Positions 25,980 to 34,864 of a DNA stretch of 64,000 nt are shown here, piece after piece. How positions within the stretch are numbered: position 1 is the first letter of the stretch; every line of letters starts with the position of its first letter. Below the pieces are notes generated by a model, which was not told the DNA's origin, ran no database searches, and saw only the letters and a program-made list of their open reading frames with translations. Both the position numbers and the translations under genes were made by a program. This DNA comes from an uncultured Roseiflexaceae bacterium (GTDB lineage: Bacteria > Chloroflexota > Chloroflexia > Chloroflexales > Roseiflexaceae), in the NCBI GenBank assembly GCA_937988885.1, contig CALKHR010000141.1, forward strand, positions 50,228 through 114,227, read 5' to 3'.

Positions 25980-28127
25980 ATGGCTACAGAGAATCCGGCT
26001 CAGCGTATTGATGAGCTGCGTGAACAACTGCGCTTCCACAACTATCGCTATTATGTGCTCGATGATCCGATTGCCAGCGATGCCGAGTACGATGCGTTGA
26101 TGCGCGAGTTGCGTGCGCTCGAGGAGGCGCACCCCGAGCTGATTACACCCGATTCGCCGACGCAGCGCGTGGGTGCTGCCGCTTCCGATCGGTTCGCCAA
26201 GGTGCGCCACCCCGTCCCGATGCTTTCGCTTGGCAACGCCTTCAACGAGGACGATCTGCGGGCTTGGCGTGGGCGTGTGCTGCGCTTGCTCGGCGAGGCG
26301 ACGCCGCTCACGTTTGTTGTCGAGCCGAAGATCGATGGCTTGGCGATCGCGCTGACGTACGAGCAGGGGCGTTTGGTGCGCGGCGCGACCCGTGGCGATG
26401 GTGAGGTTGGCGAGGATGTAACGGCGAATCTGCGCACGATCTCCAGTATTCCCCTGTCGTTGCGCACGCCTTCCAATGAGGCGTGGCCCATCCCCAGCAG
26501 CATCGAGGTGCGCGGTGAGGTGTATATGCGCATCGCGGATTTCGAGCGGCTGAACGAGCGCCTTGCGGCTGCGAACGAGCGTGTGGCCGCCAATCCCCGC
26601 AATGCTGCGGCTGGCTCGCTGCGCCAGAAGGACCCCAGCGTGACGGCGAGCCGTTCGCTGCGGTTCTTCGCGTATGCGGTCGGCCCGTTCGAGGGCGTCG
26701 AGCTGCACTCGCAGTGGGAGGCGCTGCAGCTGTTCCGCGAGCTTGGCTTCCCCGTCAATCAGGATGCGCGCCGCTTCGAGGATTTCGAGCAGGTGCTGGA
26801 GTATTGCCGCGATTGGATGGCGCGCCGCGATACGCTCGATTACGAGGCCGATGGAATCGTAGTGAAGGTCGATAGTTTCGCGTTGCAGTCGGAGCTTGGT
26901 GTGGTGGGGCGCGACCCCCGCTGGGCGATCGCCTATAAGTTCCCGGCCCGCGAGACGACCAGCAAGCTGCTGAGCATCACGGTCAATGTGGGCCGCACTG
27001 GCGTGATTACGCCGAATGCGGTGATCGAGCCGGTGAATATTGGCGGGGTGATCGTGCGCAATGCAAGCCTGCACAATGCCGATTATATCGCTCAGCGCGA
27101 TATTCGGATCGGCGATTATGTGACGGTGAAGCGGGCGGGCGATGTGATCCCGTACATCATCGGGCCGATCGTCGATCGGCGCGACGGCAGCGAGGTGCCG
27201 TGGAGTATGCCCGAGTTGTGCCCGGCCTGCGGTACGCCGCTGGAGCGGGCCGAGGGCGAGGTGGCGTATCGCTGCCCGAACTTCGCGATCTGTCCCGCGC
27301 AGTTGGTGCGGCGCGTCGAGCATTTTGTGTCGCGCGGGGCGATGGATATCGCCGGGATCGGTGAGAAGCAGGCGCAGTTGTTCGTCGAGAAGGGACTGAT
27401 CAAGGATGTGGCGGATGTGTATCTGTTGCGCGCCGAGGATTTCGCTGGGCTGGAAGGCTTCGGCGAGCGGAAGATCGCGAATCTGTTGTCGGCGATCGAG
27501 GCGGCCAAGGTGCGTCCGTTGCCTCGCCTGCTGATCGGTTTGGGCATTCGTTTTGTGGGCAGCATCGCGGCGCAGGCATTGGCCGAGCGCTTCGGATCGC
27601 TCGATGCGCTGGCCGATGCGCCCGCCGAGGCGATCCTGTCGATCGATGGCTTGGGACCAACGGTGGCGCAGAGCATCGTGCAGTTCTTCAGTATTCCGGC
27701 CAACCGCGCGTTGGTGCAGAAGTTGAAGGATGTGGGTGTGCAGACGGATTTGGCTCCGGCTGGCGCGGCTCGTGCGAGCGATAGCCTGGCGGGCAAGACG
27801 TTTGTGATCACCGGTACGCTGCCTTCGATGTCGCGCGAGCAGGCCGAGGCGCTGATCAAGGCGCACGGTGGCAAGGTGACGGGGAGCGTGACGAAGAAGA
27901 CGAGTTACCTGGTGGCGGGCGCTGACCCGGGCGGCTCGAAATACACGAAGGCGATGGAGTTGAACATTCCGCTGTTGGACGAGGCAGGTCTGCTGGCGTT
28001 GATCGGTCCCGAGGCGCTGGCGGCTGGCAAGGCGTCCGCTGAGCCTGCCGAGCCTCCCGATGCGGCGAGTCCGTCTGAGGTGCCTCCGAACAAGTCTGTT
28101 GATGGTCAACTGACGATGGATCTCTAA
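25980..28127 (+). CDS. ligA: NAD-dependent DNA ligase LigA
   Basis: Seals nicks using NAD. The 715-residue protein has the adenylation domain with the active Lys117 in EPKIDGLAI, an OB fold, the zinc finger (CPACG ... CPNFAICPAQ, four Cys), helix-hairpin-helix repeats, and a C-terminal BRCT domain (SLAGKTFVITGTLPSM, ending about residue 680). The ATG at 25980 has AGGAG at good spacing. The open frame starts five codons earlier at GTG. A Pro/Ala/Ser-rich tail follows the BRCT domain. Confidence 0.98.
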   Translation: MATENPAQRIDELREQLRFHNYRYYVLDDPIASDAEYDALMRELRALEEAHPELITPDSPTQRVGAAASDRFAKVRHPVPMLSLGNAFNEDDLRAWRGRVLRLLGEATPLTFVVEPKIDGLAIALTYEQGRLVRGATRGDGEVGEDVTANLRTISSIPLSLRTPSNEAWPIPSSIEVRGEVYMRIADFERLNERLAAANERVAANPRNAAAGSLRQKDPSVTASRSLRFFAYAVGPFEGVELHSQWEALQLFRELGFPVNQDARRFEDFEQVLEYCRDWMARRDTLDYEADGIVVKVDSFALQSELGVVGRDPRWAIAYKFPARETTSKLLSITVNVGRTGVITPNAVIEPVNIGGVIVRNASLHNADYIAQRDIRIGDYVTVKRAGDVIPYIIGPIVDRRDGSEVPWSMPELCPACGTPLERAEGEVAYRCPNFAICPAQLVRRVEHFVSRGAMDIAGIGEKQAQLFVEKGLIKDVADVYLLRAEDFAGLEGFGERKIANLLSAIEAAKVRPLPRLLIGLGIRFVGSIAAQALAERFGSLDALADAPAEAILSIDGLGPTVAQSIVQFFSIPANRALVQKLKDVGVQTDLAPAGAARASDSLAGKTFVITGTLPSMSREQAEALIKAHGGKVTGSVTKKTSYLVAGADPGGSKYTKAMELNIPLLDEAGLLALIGPEALAAGKASAEPAEPPDAASPSEVPPNKSVDGQLTMDL

Positions 28128-28265
28128 TAGCACGAGACGGTCGCCTATACATCATTTTGATGGTGGAATTGCGTATTTGTGGAACCCGGAGCCGTCGGCG
28201 GCCTGGGTTTCACTGTTGTACTGGGCTGTGTGTCTTGGCAATGACTGTTGTACGAAAGGATTCCG

Positions 28266-28970
28266 ATGCCTGATTTCCAAACAGTGTATGCTCAGCATGC
28301 TGAACAATATGATGCGTTGGTTGATCACGAGGATTGGGAGGGGGCGATTGAGCGGAAATTACAGGAGATTCGGCCTTTGAAGGACCTCGATGTGGTGGAG
28401 TTTGGTGCTGGGACGGGGCGTTTGACGTTGTTGCTTGCGCCGCACGTGCGGAGTTTGCGGATCTACGATGCTTCTCAGCACATGCTCGATCGGGCGATTG
28501 CGAAGTTGCAGCGGGGCGGTTTTTCGCATTGGGAGGCTCAGGTTGCCGATAATCGGGCTGTTCCGGCGGCGGATGCGAGTGCTGATCTGGCGATCTCGGG
28601 CTGGTCGTTTGGGCATATGACCGATTGGTATCCCGATACGTGGCGCGATGAGGTGACGCTGGCTCTGCGCGAGTTGTTGCGGGTGTTGCGCCCCGATGGT
28701 ACGGCAGTGCTGCTGGAGACGTTGGGCACTGGCCGTGAGACGCCGCAGCCGCCGACTGCTGCGTTGGCGGAATATTATGCTATGCTAGAGCAGCAGTTTG
28801 GTTTTTCTTCGGATTGGATTCGCACCGATTACCGCTTCGATTCGGCGACCGAGGCGGCGGTGACGACGAGTTTCTTTTTCGGCACGGCGATGCCCGCGAT
28901 GGTCCAGCCTTCGGGACATGCGATCGTGCCAGAATGCACGGGGGTGTGGTGGTTCACGCGTTCGGCGTAG
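28266..28970 (+). CDS. class I SAM-dependent methyltransferase
   Basis: 234 residues, methyltransferase type 11 pattern with VVEFGAGTGRLTLLL, an acidic IYDASQHML and LRVLRPDGTAVLLETLG. Substrate unknown. The ATG at 28266 follows GAAAGGA; an upstream TTG in frame is less likely. It stands alone between ligA and the amidase. Confidence 0.85.
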   Translation: MPDFQTVYAQHAEQYDALVDHEDWEGAIERKLQEIRPLKDLDVVEFGAGTGRLTLLLAPHVRSLRIYDASQHMLDRAIAKLQRGGFSHWEAQVADNRAVPAADASADLAISGWSFGHMTDWYPDTWRDEVTLALRELLRVLRPDGTAVLLETLGTGRETPQPPTAALAEYYAMLEQQFGFSSDWIRTDYRFDSATEAAVTTSFFFGTAMPAMVQPSGHAIVPECTGVWWFTRSA

Positions 28971-29158
28971 GCGATGCGCTCCGCGCCCCGTTCCACACGA
29001 CGGAGGTTGTTCCGTAGCGACGGGTGTTGAGGCTGCGGTTGATTCTTCTTTCCCAACCAAATGACAGGCTGATTCTTGCCTCAGCAATGAGGTTTGAGTA
29101 GTGTGTTGTACCCTGCGATGCTGCTCCGATGTTCGGTTTGTAGCGAAGGAGGTTCCTG

Positions 29159-30106
29159 ATGGGCGGTCGAGAACATGTGTTGGATCGTCGGAAGGTTCAT
29201 TATAAGTGGGACAACAGCTTGGAACCTGCGATTGAGGTAGAGTCGGGTGATGTGGTGCACTTCCAGACCGAGGAGGTGACGGATGGGCAGGTCAGGCCCG
29301 GGATGCCCGCTTCGGCATTGGGGAGTTTGGATTTCAACCGTCTGTACCCGTTGGCTGGCCCGGTGTATGTGCAGGGCGCTGAGCCTGGTGATGTGCTGGA
29401 GGTGGAGATTCTGAGCTTGAAGACGCTCGACTGGGGTTGGGCGGGCATTTTGCCGGGCTTGGGGCTGCTGCCCGAGGATTTCCCCGATCCGTACATTCGC
29501 TATTTTGATCTGACGAACGGTTCGACGACGGCGCTGCGCAATGATATTTTGATCCCGATCGAGCCGTTCTGCGGCACGATGGGTGTGGCGCCGGACGATG
29601 ATGGCATGCACGCGGTGTTGCCGCCGACGAAGGGCGGTGGCAATATCGATACGCGGCATTTGACGGCGGGCACGAAGTTGTACCTGCCGGTGCTGGTGCC
29701 GGGCGCGCTGTTCTCGGCGGGCGATTGCCATGCGGCGCAGGGCGATGGCGAGGTGTGCGTCACGGGGATCGAGTGTCCGATGGAGTTTAGCCTGCGCTTC
29801 TCGGTCAAGAAGGGCGGCGGCCTGAAGCCGTGGAATTATCGCTTTGTGACGCCTCCCGGTTCGTTGCAGCCCCGTTCGGATACGAAGGGCTATTTTGTGC
29901 ATACGGCGCTTGGCCCGGACTTGATGACGAACGCGAAGAATGCGGTGCGCGGCGTGATCACGTGGCTGGTCGAGGAGCACGGTTTGAGCCGTGAGGATGC
30001 GTACGTGCTGTGCAGCTTGGCCGCAGACCTGAAGATCAGCCAGATCGTCGATGCGCCGAATTGGGGCGTTTCGGCGTATTTGTCGCTGAGTGTGTTTCAG
30101 GATTAG
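29159..30106 (+). CDS. acetamidase/formamidase family protein
   Basis: 315 residues matching the FmdA/AmdA family, which hydrolyses formamide or acetamide to ammonia and the acid. Seen: the conserved N-terminal VESGDVVHFQT, a GPVYVQGAEPGDVLEVEI block, GTMGVAP, and GDCHAAQGDGEVCVTGIE. The ATG at 29159 has AAGGAGG. Bacterial members are often 300-410 residues, so the length is normal. Cytoplasmic, single gene with its own terminator. Confidence 0.92.
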   Translation: MGGREHVLDRRKVHYKWDNSLEPAIEVESGDVVHFQTEEVTDGQVRPGMPASALGSLDFNRLYPLAGPVYVQGAEPGDVLEVEILSLKTLDWGWAGILPGLGLLPEDFPDPYIRYFDLTNGSTTALRNDILIPIEPFCGTMGVAPDDDGMHAVLPPTKGGGNIDTRHLTAGTKLYLPVLVPGALFSAGDCHAAQGDGEVCVTGIECPMEFSLRFSVKKGGGLKPWNYRFVTPPGSLQPRSDTKGYFVHTALGPDLMTNAKNAVRGVITWLVEEHGLSREDAYVLCSLAADLKISQIVDAPNWGVSAYLSLSVFQD

Positions 30107-30134
30107 GGGCGCTTCGGGCTGCAAGTTGTGATGG

Positions 30135-30170
30135 GCGCTCGGCTTGCTTCGTGGGCAGGCCGAGCGCTTT
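30135..30170 (+). terminator. terminator of the amidase gene
   Basis: Thirteen-base-pair stem with one wobble (30135-30147 with 30155-30167), 7-nt loop, then TTTG, 28 bp past the stop codon. Confidence 0.7.
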
Positions 30171-30218
30171 GTATGTGGGATGTGCATCCACAGATGACAC
30201 AGATTGCTCAGATGTTGC

Positions 30219-30340
30219 TTGATACCAAATCTGAATGATTACTCATACAAACGGCTTTGAGTTTCATGAGGTGATGCAGGCTTTCAACGCTGCCGCAGGC
30301 TAAAACGTGTTTAATATTGTGACGGTCCAACCAGATTGAG
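30219..30340 (+). repeat. MITE-like repeat, copy A (short, internally deleted)
   Basis: Starts TTGATACCAAATCTG and ends GGTCCAACCAGATT. The inner GCTGCCGCAGGCTAAAACG at about 30287-30305 is identical to part of copy C (53529-53827). No ORF. It probably derives from a non-autonomous transposable element with terminal inverted repeats. Confidence 0.65.
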
Positions 30341-30454
30341 AATGAGTGGTGTTGGTGTTTACCAGGTCACCTTGTCTCCCTATTACGAGAGGCGTGGGTC
30401 GCGTTGGTTGAGAAGATGTTGCGATTCGTGTTTATGCAAGATTTGGAGGTAGCA

Positions 30455-30958
30455 ATGACAGATCAGGCGATCGTGGTGTTTTTGGCGTTGGGCTCGAATC
30501 TGGGCGATCGGTACGGGCATTTGCGGGCGGCGCTGGAGCGTCTGCGCGAGCGGGTGGAGATCGAGGTGGTGTCGTCGGTCTACGAGACTGAGCCTGCGTA
30601 TGTGACGGATCAGCCGCGCTTTTTGAATGCGGTGTTGCGAGGGCGCACAAGCTTATCGCCGCTGGAGTTGTTGGCGTTTGTGAAGGAGGTGGAGCGGGAG
30701 GCGGGGCGCACGGCAGGGCTGCGGTATGGCCCACGGGTGCTGGATGTGGACGTGCTGGTGTACGGCGATATGCAGGTCGATGAGCCGACCTTGCGGGTGC
30801 CGCACGAGCGCATGGCTGAGCGTCCGTTTGTGCTGGTGCCGTTGGCCGAGATCGCACCGGATCTGTTGCCGCCTGGGTGGAGTGAGACGGTGGGGGCACG
30901 GGCAGACGTTGCGCCTGCGATCGGCGATGTTATCCGCAAGGTCGGGCCGTTGGAGTAG
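30455..30958 (+). CDS. folK: 2-amino-4-hydroxy-6-hydroxymethyldihydropteridine pyrophosphokinase
   Basis: Folate biosynthesis: transfers pyrophosphate from ATP to the pterin. The 167-residue protein has LALGSNLGDR at the N-terminus, SSVYETEPAYVTDQPRFLNAV, and the signature RYGPRVLDVDVLVYGD with VPHERMAERPFVLVPL. The ATG at 30455 has GGAGGT five bases upstream. The longer frame adds 17 residues without a site. No other fol gene is nearby. It ends 12 bp from the convergent HD-GYP gene. Confidence 0.96.
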   Translation: MTDQAIVVFLALGSNLGDRYGHLRAALERLRERVEIEVVSSVYETEPAYVTDQPRFLNAVLRGRTSLSPLELLAFVKEVEREAGRTAGLRYGPRVLDVDVLVYGDMQVDEPTLRVPHERMAERPFVLVPLAEIAPDLLPPGWSETVGARADVAPAIGDVIRKVGPLE

Positions 30959-30970
30959 GTTGTCCGCCGA

Positions 30971-31993
30971 TTAGGGGCGGTTGGCCTGGAACCAGGTGAT
31001 AAAGACATCGATCACCTGTGGGTCCCAGTAGATGCCTGCGCCGAGGCGGAGTCGTTCGAGGGCTTCGTCGTAGGTGAGTGGGCGGTTGTAGGGTCGTTGT
31101 GTGGTCATCGCGTCGAACGAGTCGGCGACGGCGACGATGCGCGCGCCGAGCGGAATATCGGTTTTGGATAGGCCGTCGGGGTAGCCGCGACCATCCCAGC
31201 GCTCGTGATGGTGGCGCACAATCGGGGCCACGGCGCGGGCGAGGCGCAGCGGCTGCACGATACGCTCGCCGATGACGGTGTGCTGTTGCATCGAGCGGTA
31301 TTCGGCGGGCGTGAGCGGACCGTTTTTGCGGATGATCAGCTCATCGATGCCAACTTTGCCCACGTCGTGGAGGCGGGCGCCGTAGCGTAGCGCGAGCAGC
31401 ATCTCGCTACCGAGGCCCATGGCGCGCCCGATCGCCTCGGCGTAGCGTTCGAGGCGGCGCAGGTGGCCCTCGGTGTACGAATCTTTGGCTTCGACAGTGC
31501 GGGCGAGCGCGAAGATGACAGCCTCGGCGTGTTCGAGCCGATCGACGCGGCGTTTGTTGCGTAGGAGCACACGGATACGCAGCTCTAGCTCGCGCGTATC
31601 GACGGGCTTGGCGAGGTAGTCGTCGGCTCCGGCCTCGATTCCTTGGAGACGGGCTTCTCGTTCGCTGCCCACCGTCACCATGATGACAGGGATGCCCCAG
31701 GTTGATGGGTCGCGTTTGATCGCGTTGCAAACAGCGTAGCCGTCGAGATCGGGCATCTGGACATCGAGGATGATCAGGTCGGGAGGGGAGGTGGCGACTG
31801 CGGTGAGTGCGAGACGGCCATTGGTGAAGATCTCTATGGCGTGGCCCGATAAGCGAAGCAGTGCGGCCAGGGCGCTCGCTGTTTCAAGACTGTCATCTAT
31901 AATCATGATCCGACCGGGCAAGTCGGGGGTGTCGATGCCTTCGGTCATTGGAATTGCAGGTAGCTCATCAGCCTGCGCGGATGACATCCACAT
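30971..31993 (-). CDS. response regulator with HD-GYP (cyclic-di-GMP phosphodiesterase) output
   Basis: 340 residues. The receiver domain (about 28-145) has the acidic pair IDD and phospho-acceptor Asp in LIILDVQMPD plus the conserved Lys (YLAKPVD). The HD-GYP domain (about 160-340) has HDVGKVGI, HH..RWDGRGYPDGL and a complete metal pattern. It should hydrolyse c-di-GMP to pGpG/GMP under control of a sensor kinase. No kinase adjoins, so it is an orphan regulator. No DNA-binding domain. Confidence 0.93.
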   Translation of the reverse strand: MWMSSAQADELPAIPMTEGIDTPDLPGRIMIIDDSLETASALAALLRLSGHAIEIFTNGRLALTAVATSPPDLIILDVQMPDLDGYAVCNAIKRDPSTWGIPVIMVTVGSEREARLQGIEAGADDYLAKPVDTRELELRIRVLLRNKRRVDRLEHAEAVIFALARTVEAKDSYTEGHLRRLERYAEAIGRAMGLGSEMLLALRYGARLHDVGKVGIDELIIRKNGPLTPAEYRSMQQHTVIGERIVQPLRLARAVAPIVRHHHERWDGRGYPDGLSKTDIPLGARIVAVADSFDAMTTQRPYNRPLTYDEALERLRLGAGIYWDPQVIDVFITWFQANRP

Positions 31994-32323
31994 CGTATCT
32001 CACGTTCCTTGCCCATGCCCAGGAATTGAAGGCGTCGTGGCGTGATGATGCGGCAGGGCATCGATTACTACATATAAGTAAAGAAAGTATCGCGCTATTA
32101 CATGAAGAACTGATGAACTAAGTTCCATGCCAAAATGACAGAGTTGATCACTCTATCAGGCGACGATCAGGGTCGTAATAACATGATCTCCGCGATTATA
32201 GGATAAGGAGCTATATACTACAGGTGCACATAATTGTCAAATTTACGTTAGGATATTGCATCTGCTCATCACCATGATACAATAATTATGAGAACAATCT
32301 AATCAACATACAAGAGAGTGACC
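31994..32323. other. divergent intergenic region
   Basis: AT-rich, no ORF supported. Plus-strand promoter TTGCAT (32256-32261), 16 bp, TACAAT (32278-32283) for the HTH gene. Confidence 0.45.
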
Positions 32324-32593
32324 ATGAGTGAAAGCCAATCAAAGCCAAAACGACGTGAGATCACGAAGTATGTTTGGAAGCCGGAGACCATTCGAGCATT
32401 GCGCGATCATATGCGGCTCACTCAGCGCGAAATGGCCGATGAACTCGAGGTTCGCCAGCAGACGATTAGTGAGTGGGAAACAGGCCAGCACACCCCCCAT
32501 CGCTCAACTCAGAAGACCTTGACTATGGTTGCTGAGCGAGCTGGCTTCCGCTATGAGGATAGCCTCAAGACAGAGCCTCCGAGCGAGGATTGA
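32324..32593 (+). CDS. XRE-family helix-turn-helix protein
   Basis: 89 residues. A single Cro/C1-type HTH (about 24-75) has TIRALRDHMRLTQREMADEL and QQTISEWETGQ. No extra ligand or protease domain. Likely a DNA-binding regulator; the target is unknown. The start is set at ATG 32324 after GAGAG; a GTG two codons earlier is also possible. No toxin gene adjoins. Confidence 0.8.
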   Translation: MSESQSKPKRREITKYVWKPETIRALRDHMRLTQREMADELEVRQQTISEWETGQHTPHRSTQKTLTMVAERAGFRYEDSLKTEPPSED

Positions 32594-32648
32594 CCTCAAC
32601 CGTTAGTTTCTGGATAGTCATGTTTCGTTGAAGGTTCGGGTTATTGCT

Positions 32649-32718
32649 TGAATCTCTAAACGATATCGTGTAAAATGGTTGTGGCCCTGAGAGCGTGCAT
32701 GCGACACGCTCTTTTTTT
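32649..32718 (+). promoter_or_regulatory. promoter followed at once by a terminator (attenuator-like module)
   Basis: TTGAAT, 17 bp and TAAAAT form a good promoter. About 15 bases past the -10 comes a 7-bp stem GAGCGTG/CACGCTC (32691-32697, 32705-32711) with T7. The HTH gene at 32781 lies 60 bp beyond. It may be an attenuator, or a promoter overlapping the terminator of the upstream gene. Confidence 0.5.
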
Positions 32719-32780
32719 CTCCACCTTTACACGATTCCGGTAGAACTGGCCACATTGCTATCGGGAGAGAGGAGCAGGTT

Positions 32781-33098
32781 ATGCGATCACCCATCGACCT
32801 TCCCTGCGACGAGTTGAGCGCTCGTTATCGCGCTGGCGCCACGACGGTCACGTTGGCGCGGCTGTTCGGGTGCAGCCCTGCCACGGTCGCGAAGCGCTTG
32901 CGACAGTGCGGGGTAGTGCTGCGCGATGCCCGTTTCAAGCCTGTTATGCTATCGGCTGCCGAGCTGCGCCGCCTCTATCTCGATGAGCACCGCCCTATCA
33001 GCGAGATCGCTGCTCACTTTGGTGTAGCGGCCAGCACCATCGGCAATAAGCGCCGTGAGTATGGCATTCCACTGCGGTCGCGGCGCGCGAAAGTGTAG
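32781..33098 (+). CDS. small protein with two tandem helix-turn-helix motifs
   Basis: 105 residues in two similar halves. The first (about 8-47) has YRAGATTVTLARLFGCSPATVAKRL and the second (about 57-100) has YLDEHRPISEIAAHFGVAASTIGNKR, each resembling the homeodomain-like HTH of recombinases or sigma-type activators. Likely DNA-binding; no partner recombinase is present. The ATG at 32781 has GAGAGGAG. Confidence 0.65.
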   Translation: MRSPIDLPCDELSARYRAGATTVTLARLFGCSPATVAKRLRQCGVVLRDARFKPVMLSAAELRRLYLDEHRPISEIAAHFGVAASTIGNKRREYGIPLRSRRAKV

Positions 33099-33461
33099 CT
33101 ATCCCCACCGCTCACCGAGCGACAATACCGGATCGCGATGCGATATCAAATGGGCGGAGACAGGTCCACTTGGCCCGTTTCATGGCCTGTTTCTGCATCG
33201 ATTTGGCATGAATTATGCTTCTGATCTGGGATTGGCGATTTTTGTTCTTCGCCGATTGCATAACATTGTCTTTTGCTATCTGAGATGATAGATGCATTGC
33301 TAGATGGTTGTGCGTCTTAGATATACAGCAGTATTTCATCTTTCTTTCAGCAGATGAGCTTACTATAAGTTTGACGCAAGCATTTTTCCATACCGATTCG
33401 GGAGGCGAGGAGTATACTGCTGATAGGTTCGTTCAGTACCAGTTCATAGAGGAGTACGGTA
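33099..33461. other. intergenic region
   Basis: AT-rich, no gene supported. A ribosome-binding GGAG lies just before 33462. No convincing promoter pair found. Confidence 0.4.
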
Positions 33462-34586
33462 ATGCGACGTTTTCTAGCAACAATGCTCTTTGTGAGTGTG
33501 GTTCTGAGCAGTTTGTTGGCCGTGGCTCCGGCCCAGGCTGCCCAACGCACTCGCTGCTTCACGGAGACGAATCATTGTATATCCGGCGCTATCCTCGATT
33601 ATTGGGAGCGCAACGGCGGGTTGGCGATCTTCGGCTATCCGATCAGCGATGTGACGGATGAGGCCAATTGGGATGGCTGGAGCGGCCCGACGCAGTGGTT
33701 CCAGCGCGATCGGCTGGAGGACCATGGCGCGCAGGGTGTAATGGCGGGGCGCTTGGGCGCACAGATCTTGGAGTTGCAGGGCACGCGGTGGGAGGATTTC
33801 CCAACCGTGAGCGGGGCGGAGCCGGGCTGCCGTTACTTCCCGCAGACGAAGCATAGCGTGTGTGGTCGCTTCCTGACCTACTGGGAGCAGAACGGCGGTT
33901 TGGAGCGGTTCGGCTACCCGATCACGCAGGAGTTCGATCAGATCACGGCGAAGGAGGATGGGCCTGGTATCCAAGGCTTGCGGGTGCAATATTTCGAGCG
34001 CCGCCGCATGGAGTATCACCCAGAGAACGCTGGCACGCAGTACGAGGTGTTGCTCGGTCTGCTGGGCCGTGACATTCACGAGCGCGGCGGTTGTTTCTCG
34101 GCCAGTTGGCCGCTCAAGGAGACCGCTGAGGCGTATCGCTCGCGAGTGGGTTGCCCGGTGTGGTCGCTGTTGCAGGAGCCTGTTGGTGTTCGGGCGGTGC
34201 AACTGTTCGAGCGCGGCACGATGGTGTGGGTGCAGGGCGGCTATCGCCAGCCGAATCTGATCTATGTAGTCTTTTACGATCAGGTGCGTCGTTCGCTCGT
34301 GTGGCAGGAGTATGTCGATACGTGGTACGAGGGGATGCCTGAGAGCGGCGGCGAGAAGCCTCCACAGGGCTTGGTCGAGCCGATCCGCGGCTTTGGCAAG
34401 CTATGGCGCGAGAACCCTGAGGTGCGCAATACGCTAGGATGGGCGATTGTGCCGGAGCTGCCTGATAACGGCATCGTGCAGCGTTTCACTGGTGGCGTGA
34501 AGATGCTGTTTATGTCGTCGAGTGACCGGGTGCTTGTGCTGTTCCCCACGCAGCTCGCCGAGGAGATCGACCGCATCCGTTGGTGA
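33462..34586 (+). CDS. exported protein with YW..GGL..FGYP repeats
   Basis: 374 residues with a signal peptide (cleavage near AQAA, residue 27). The mature protein holds at least two units of CF..T.H.. / DYWERNGGLAIFGYPIS / VQYFERRRMEYHP, a repeat I recognise from many Chloroflexi secreted proteins and which also ends the peptidase at 58433-59749. Each unit has a conserved aromatic/Gly core. Function unknown; a cell-surface or sugar-binding module is a guess. Six or more Cys may form disulfides. Confidence 0.7.
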   Translation: MRRFLATMLFVSVVLSSLLAVAPAQAAQRTRCFTETNHCISGAILDYWERNGGLAIFGYPISDVTDEANWDGWSGPTQWFQRDRLEDHGAQGVMAGRLGAQILELQGTRWEDFPTVSGAEPGCRYFPQTKHSVCGRFLTYWEQNGGLERFGYPITQEFDQITAKEDGPGIQGLRVQYFERRRMEYHPENAGTQYEVLLGLLGRDIHERGGCFSASWPLKETAEAYRSRVGCPVWSLLQEPVGVRAVQLFERGTMVWVQGGYRQPNLIYVVFYDQVRRSLVWQEYVDTWYEGMPESGGEKPPQGLVEPIRGFGKLWRENPEVRNTLGWAIVPELPDNGIVQRFTGGVKMLFMSSSDRVLVLFPTQLAEEIDRIRW

Positions 34587-34606
34587 TCGTCGGTTCGTGA
34601 GTTGAA

Positions 34607-34645
34607 AGATGTCGAGGTGCTGCTGCATGCTGCGCCTCGACATCT
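34607..34645. repeat. GATRTCGAGG palindromic repeat, copy 2
   Basis: Arms AGATGTCGAGG and CCTCGACATCT, 21 bp past the upstream stop codon and followed by TGTTTGCTTT. It may also serve as a transcript end. Confidence 0.65.
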
Positions 34646-34653
34646 GTTTGCTT

Positions 34654-34808
34654 TGATACCAAATCTGGTTGGATAGTAGCTCTATCCAAGCTGCTTTAGC
34701 CCGCGGTAGCAATGCAGAATCACACTATTGAGCAGAAGCGCCTCTTTCCTTTCAACGAAAAGCACTGTCATCTCGAACGGTCGAAGCCCTGAGCGAAGCG
34801 AATGGAGA
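34654..34808 (-). repeat. MITE-like repeat, copy B (one end present)
   Basis: The plus strand begins TGATACCAAATCTGGTTGGA. It is closely similar to the reverse complement of 53826 back to about 53670, including TTCAACGAAAAGCACTGTC and CGAAGCCCTGAGCGAAGCG. The second end is not recognised; the match stops just before the secF terminator. Confidence 0.7.
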
Positions 34809-34841
34809 CAACAAAAGCGGGATGGTGTGCGCCATCCCGCT
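34808..34841 (-). terminator. terminator of secF
   Basis: Perfect 10-bp stem AGCGGGATGG/CCATCCCGCT (34816-34825, 34832-34841), 6-nt loop, then TTTTGTTG on the minus strand. Confidence 0.85.
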
Positions 34842-34864
34842 CTATTGCTACTCTGGGGTTTTGT

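Noticed and set aside
25962..28133. A 723-codon open frame antisense to ligA
   Set aside because: It mirrors the ligA reading frame through codon bias and has no motifs; ligA has every expected domain.
32324..33098. Prophage or integrative element marked by two HTH genes
   Set aside because: No integrase, recombinase, structural gene, attachment repeat or tRNA lies nearby.
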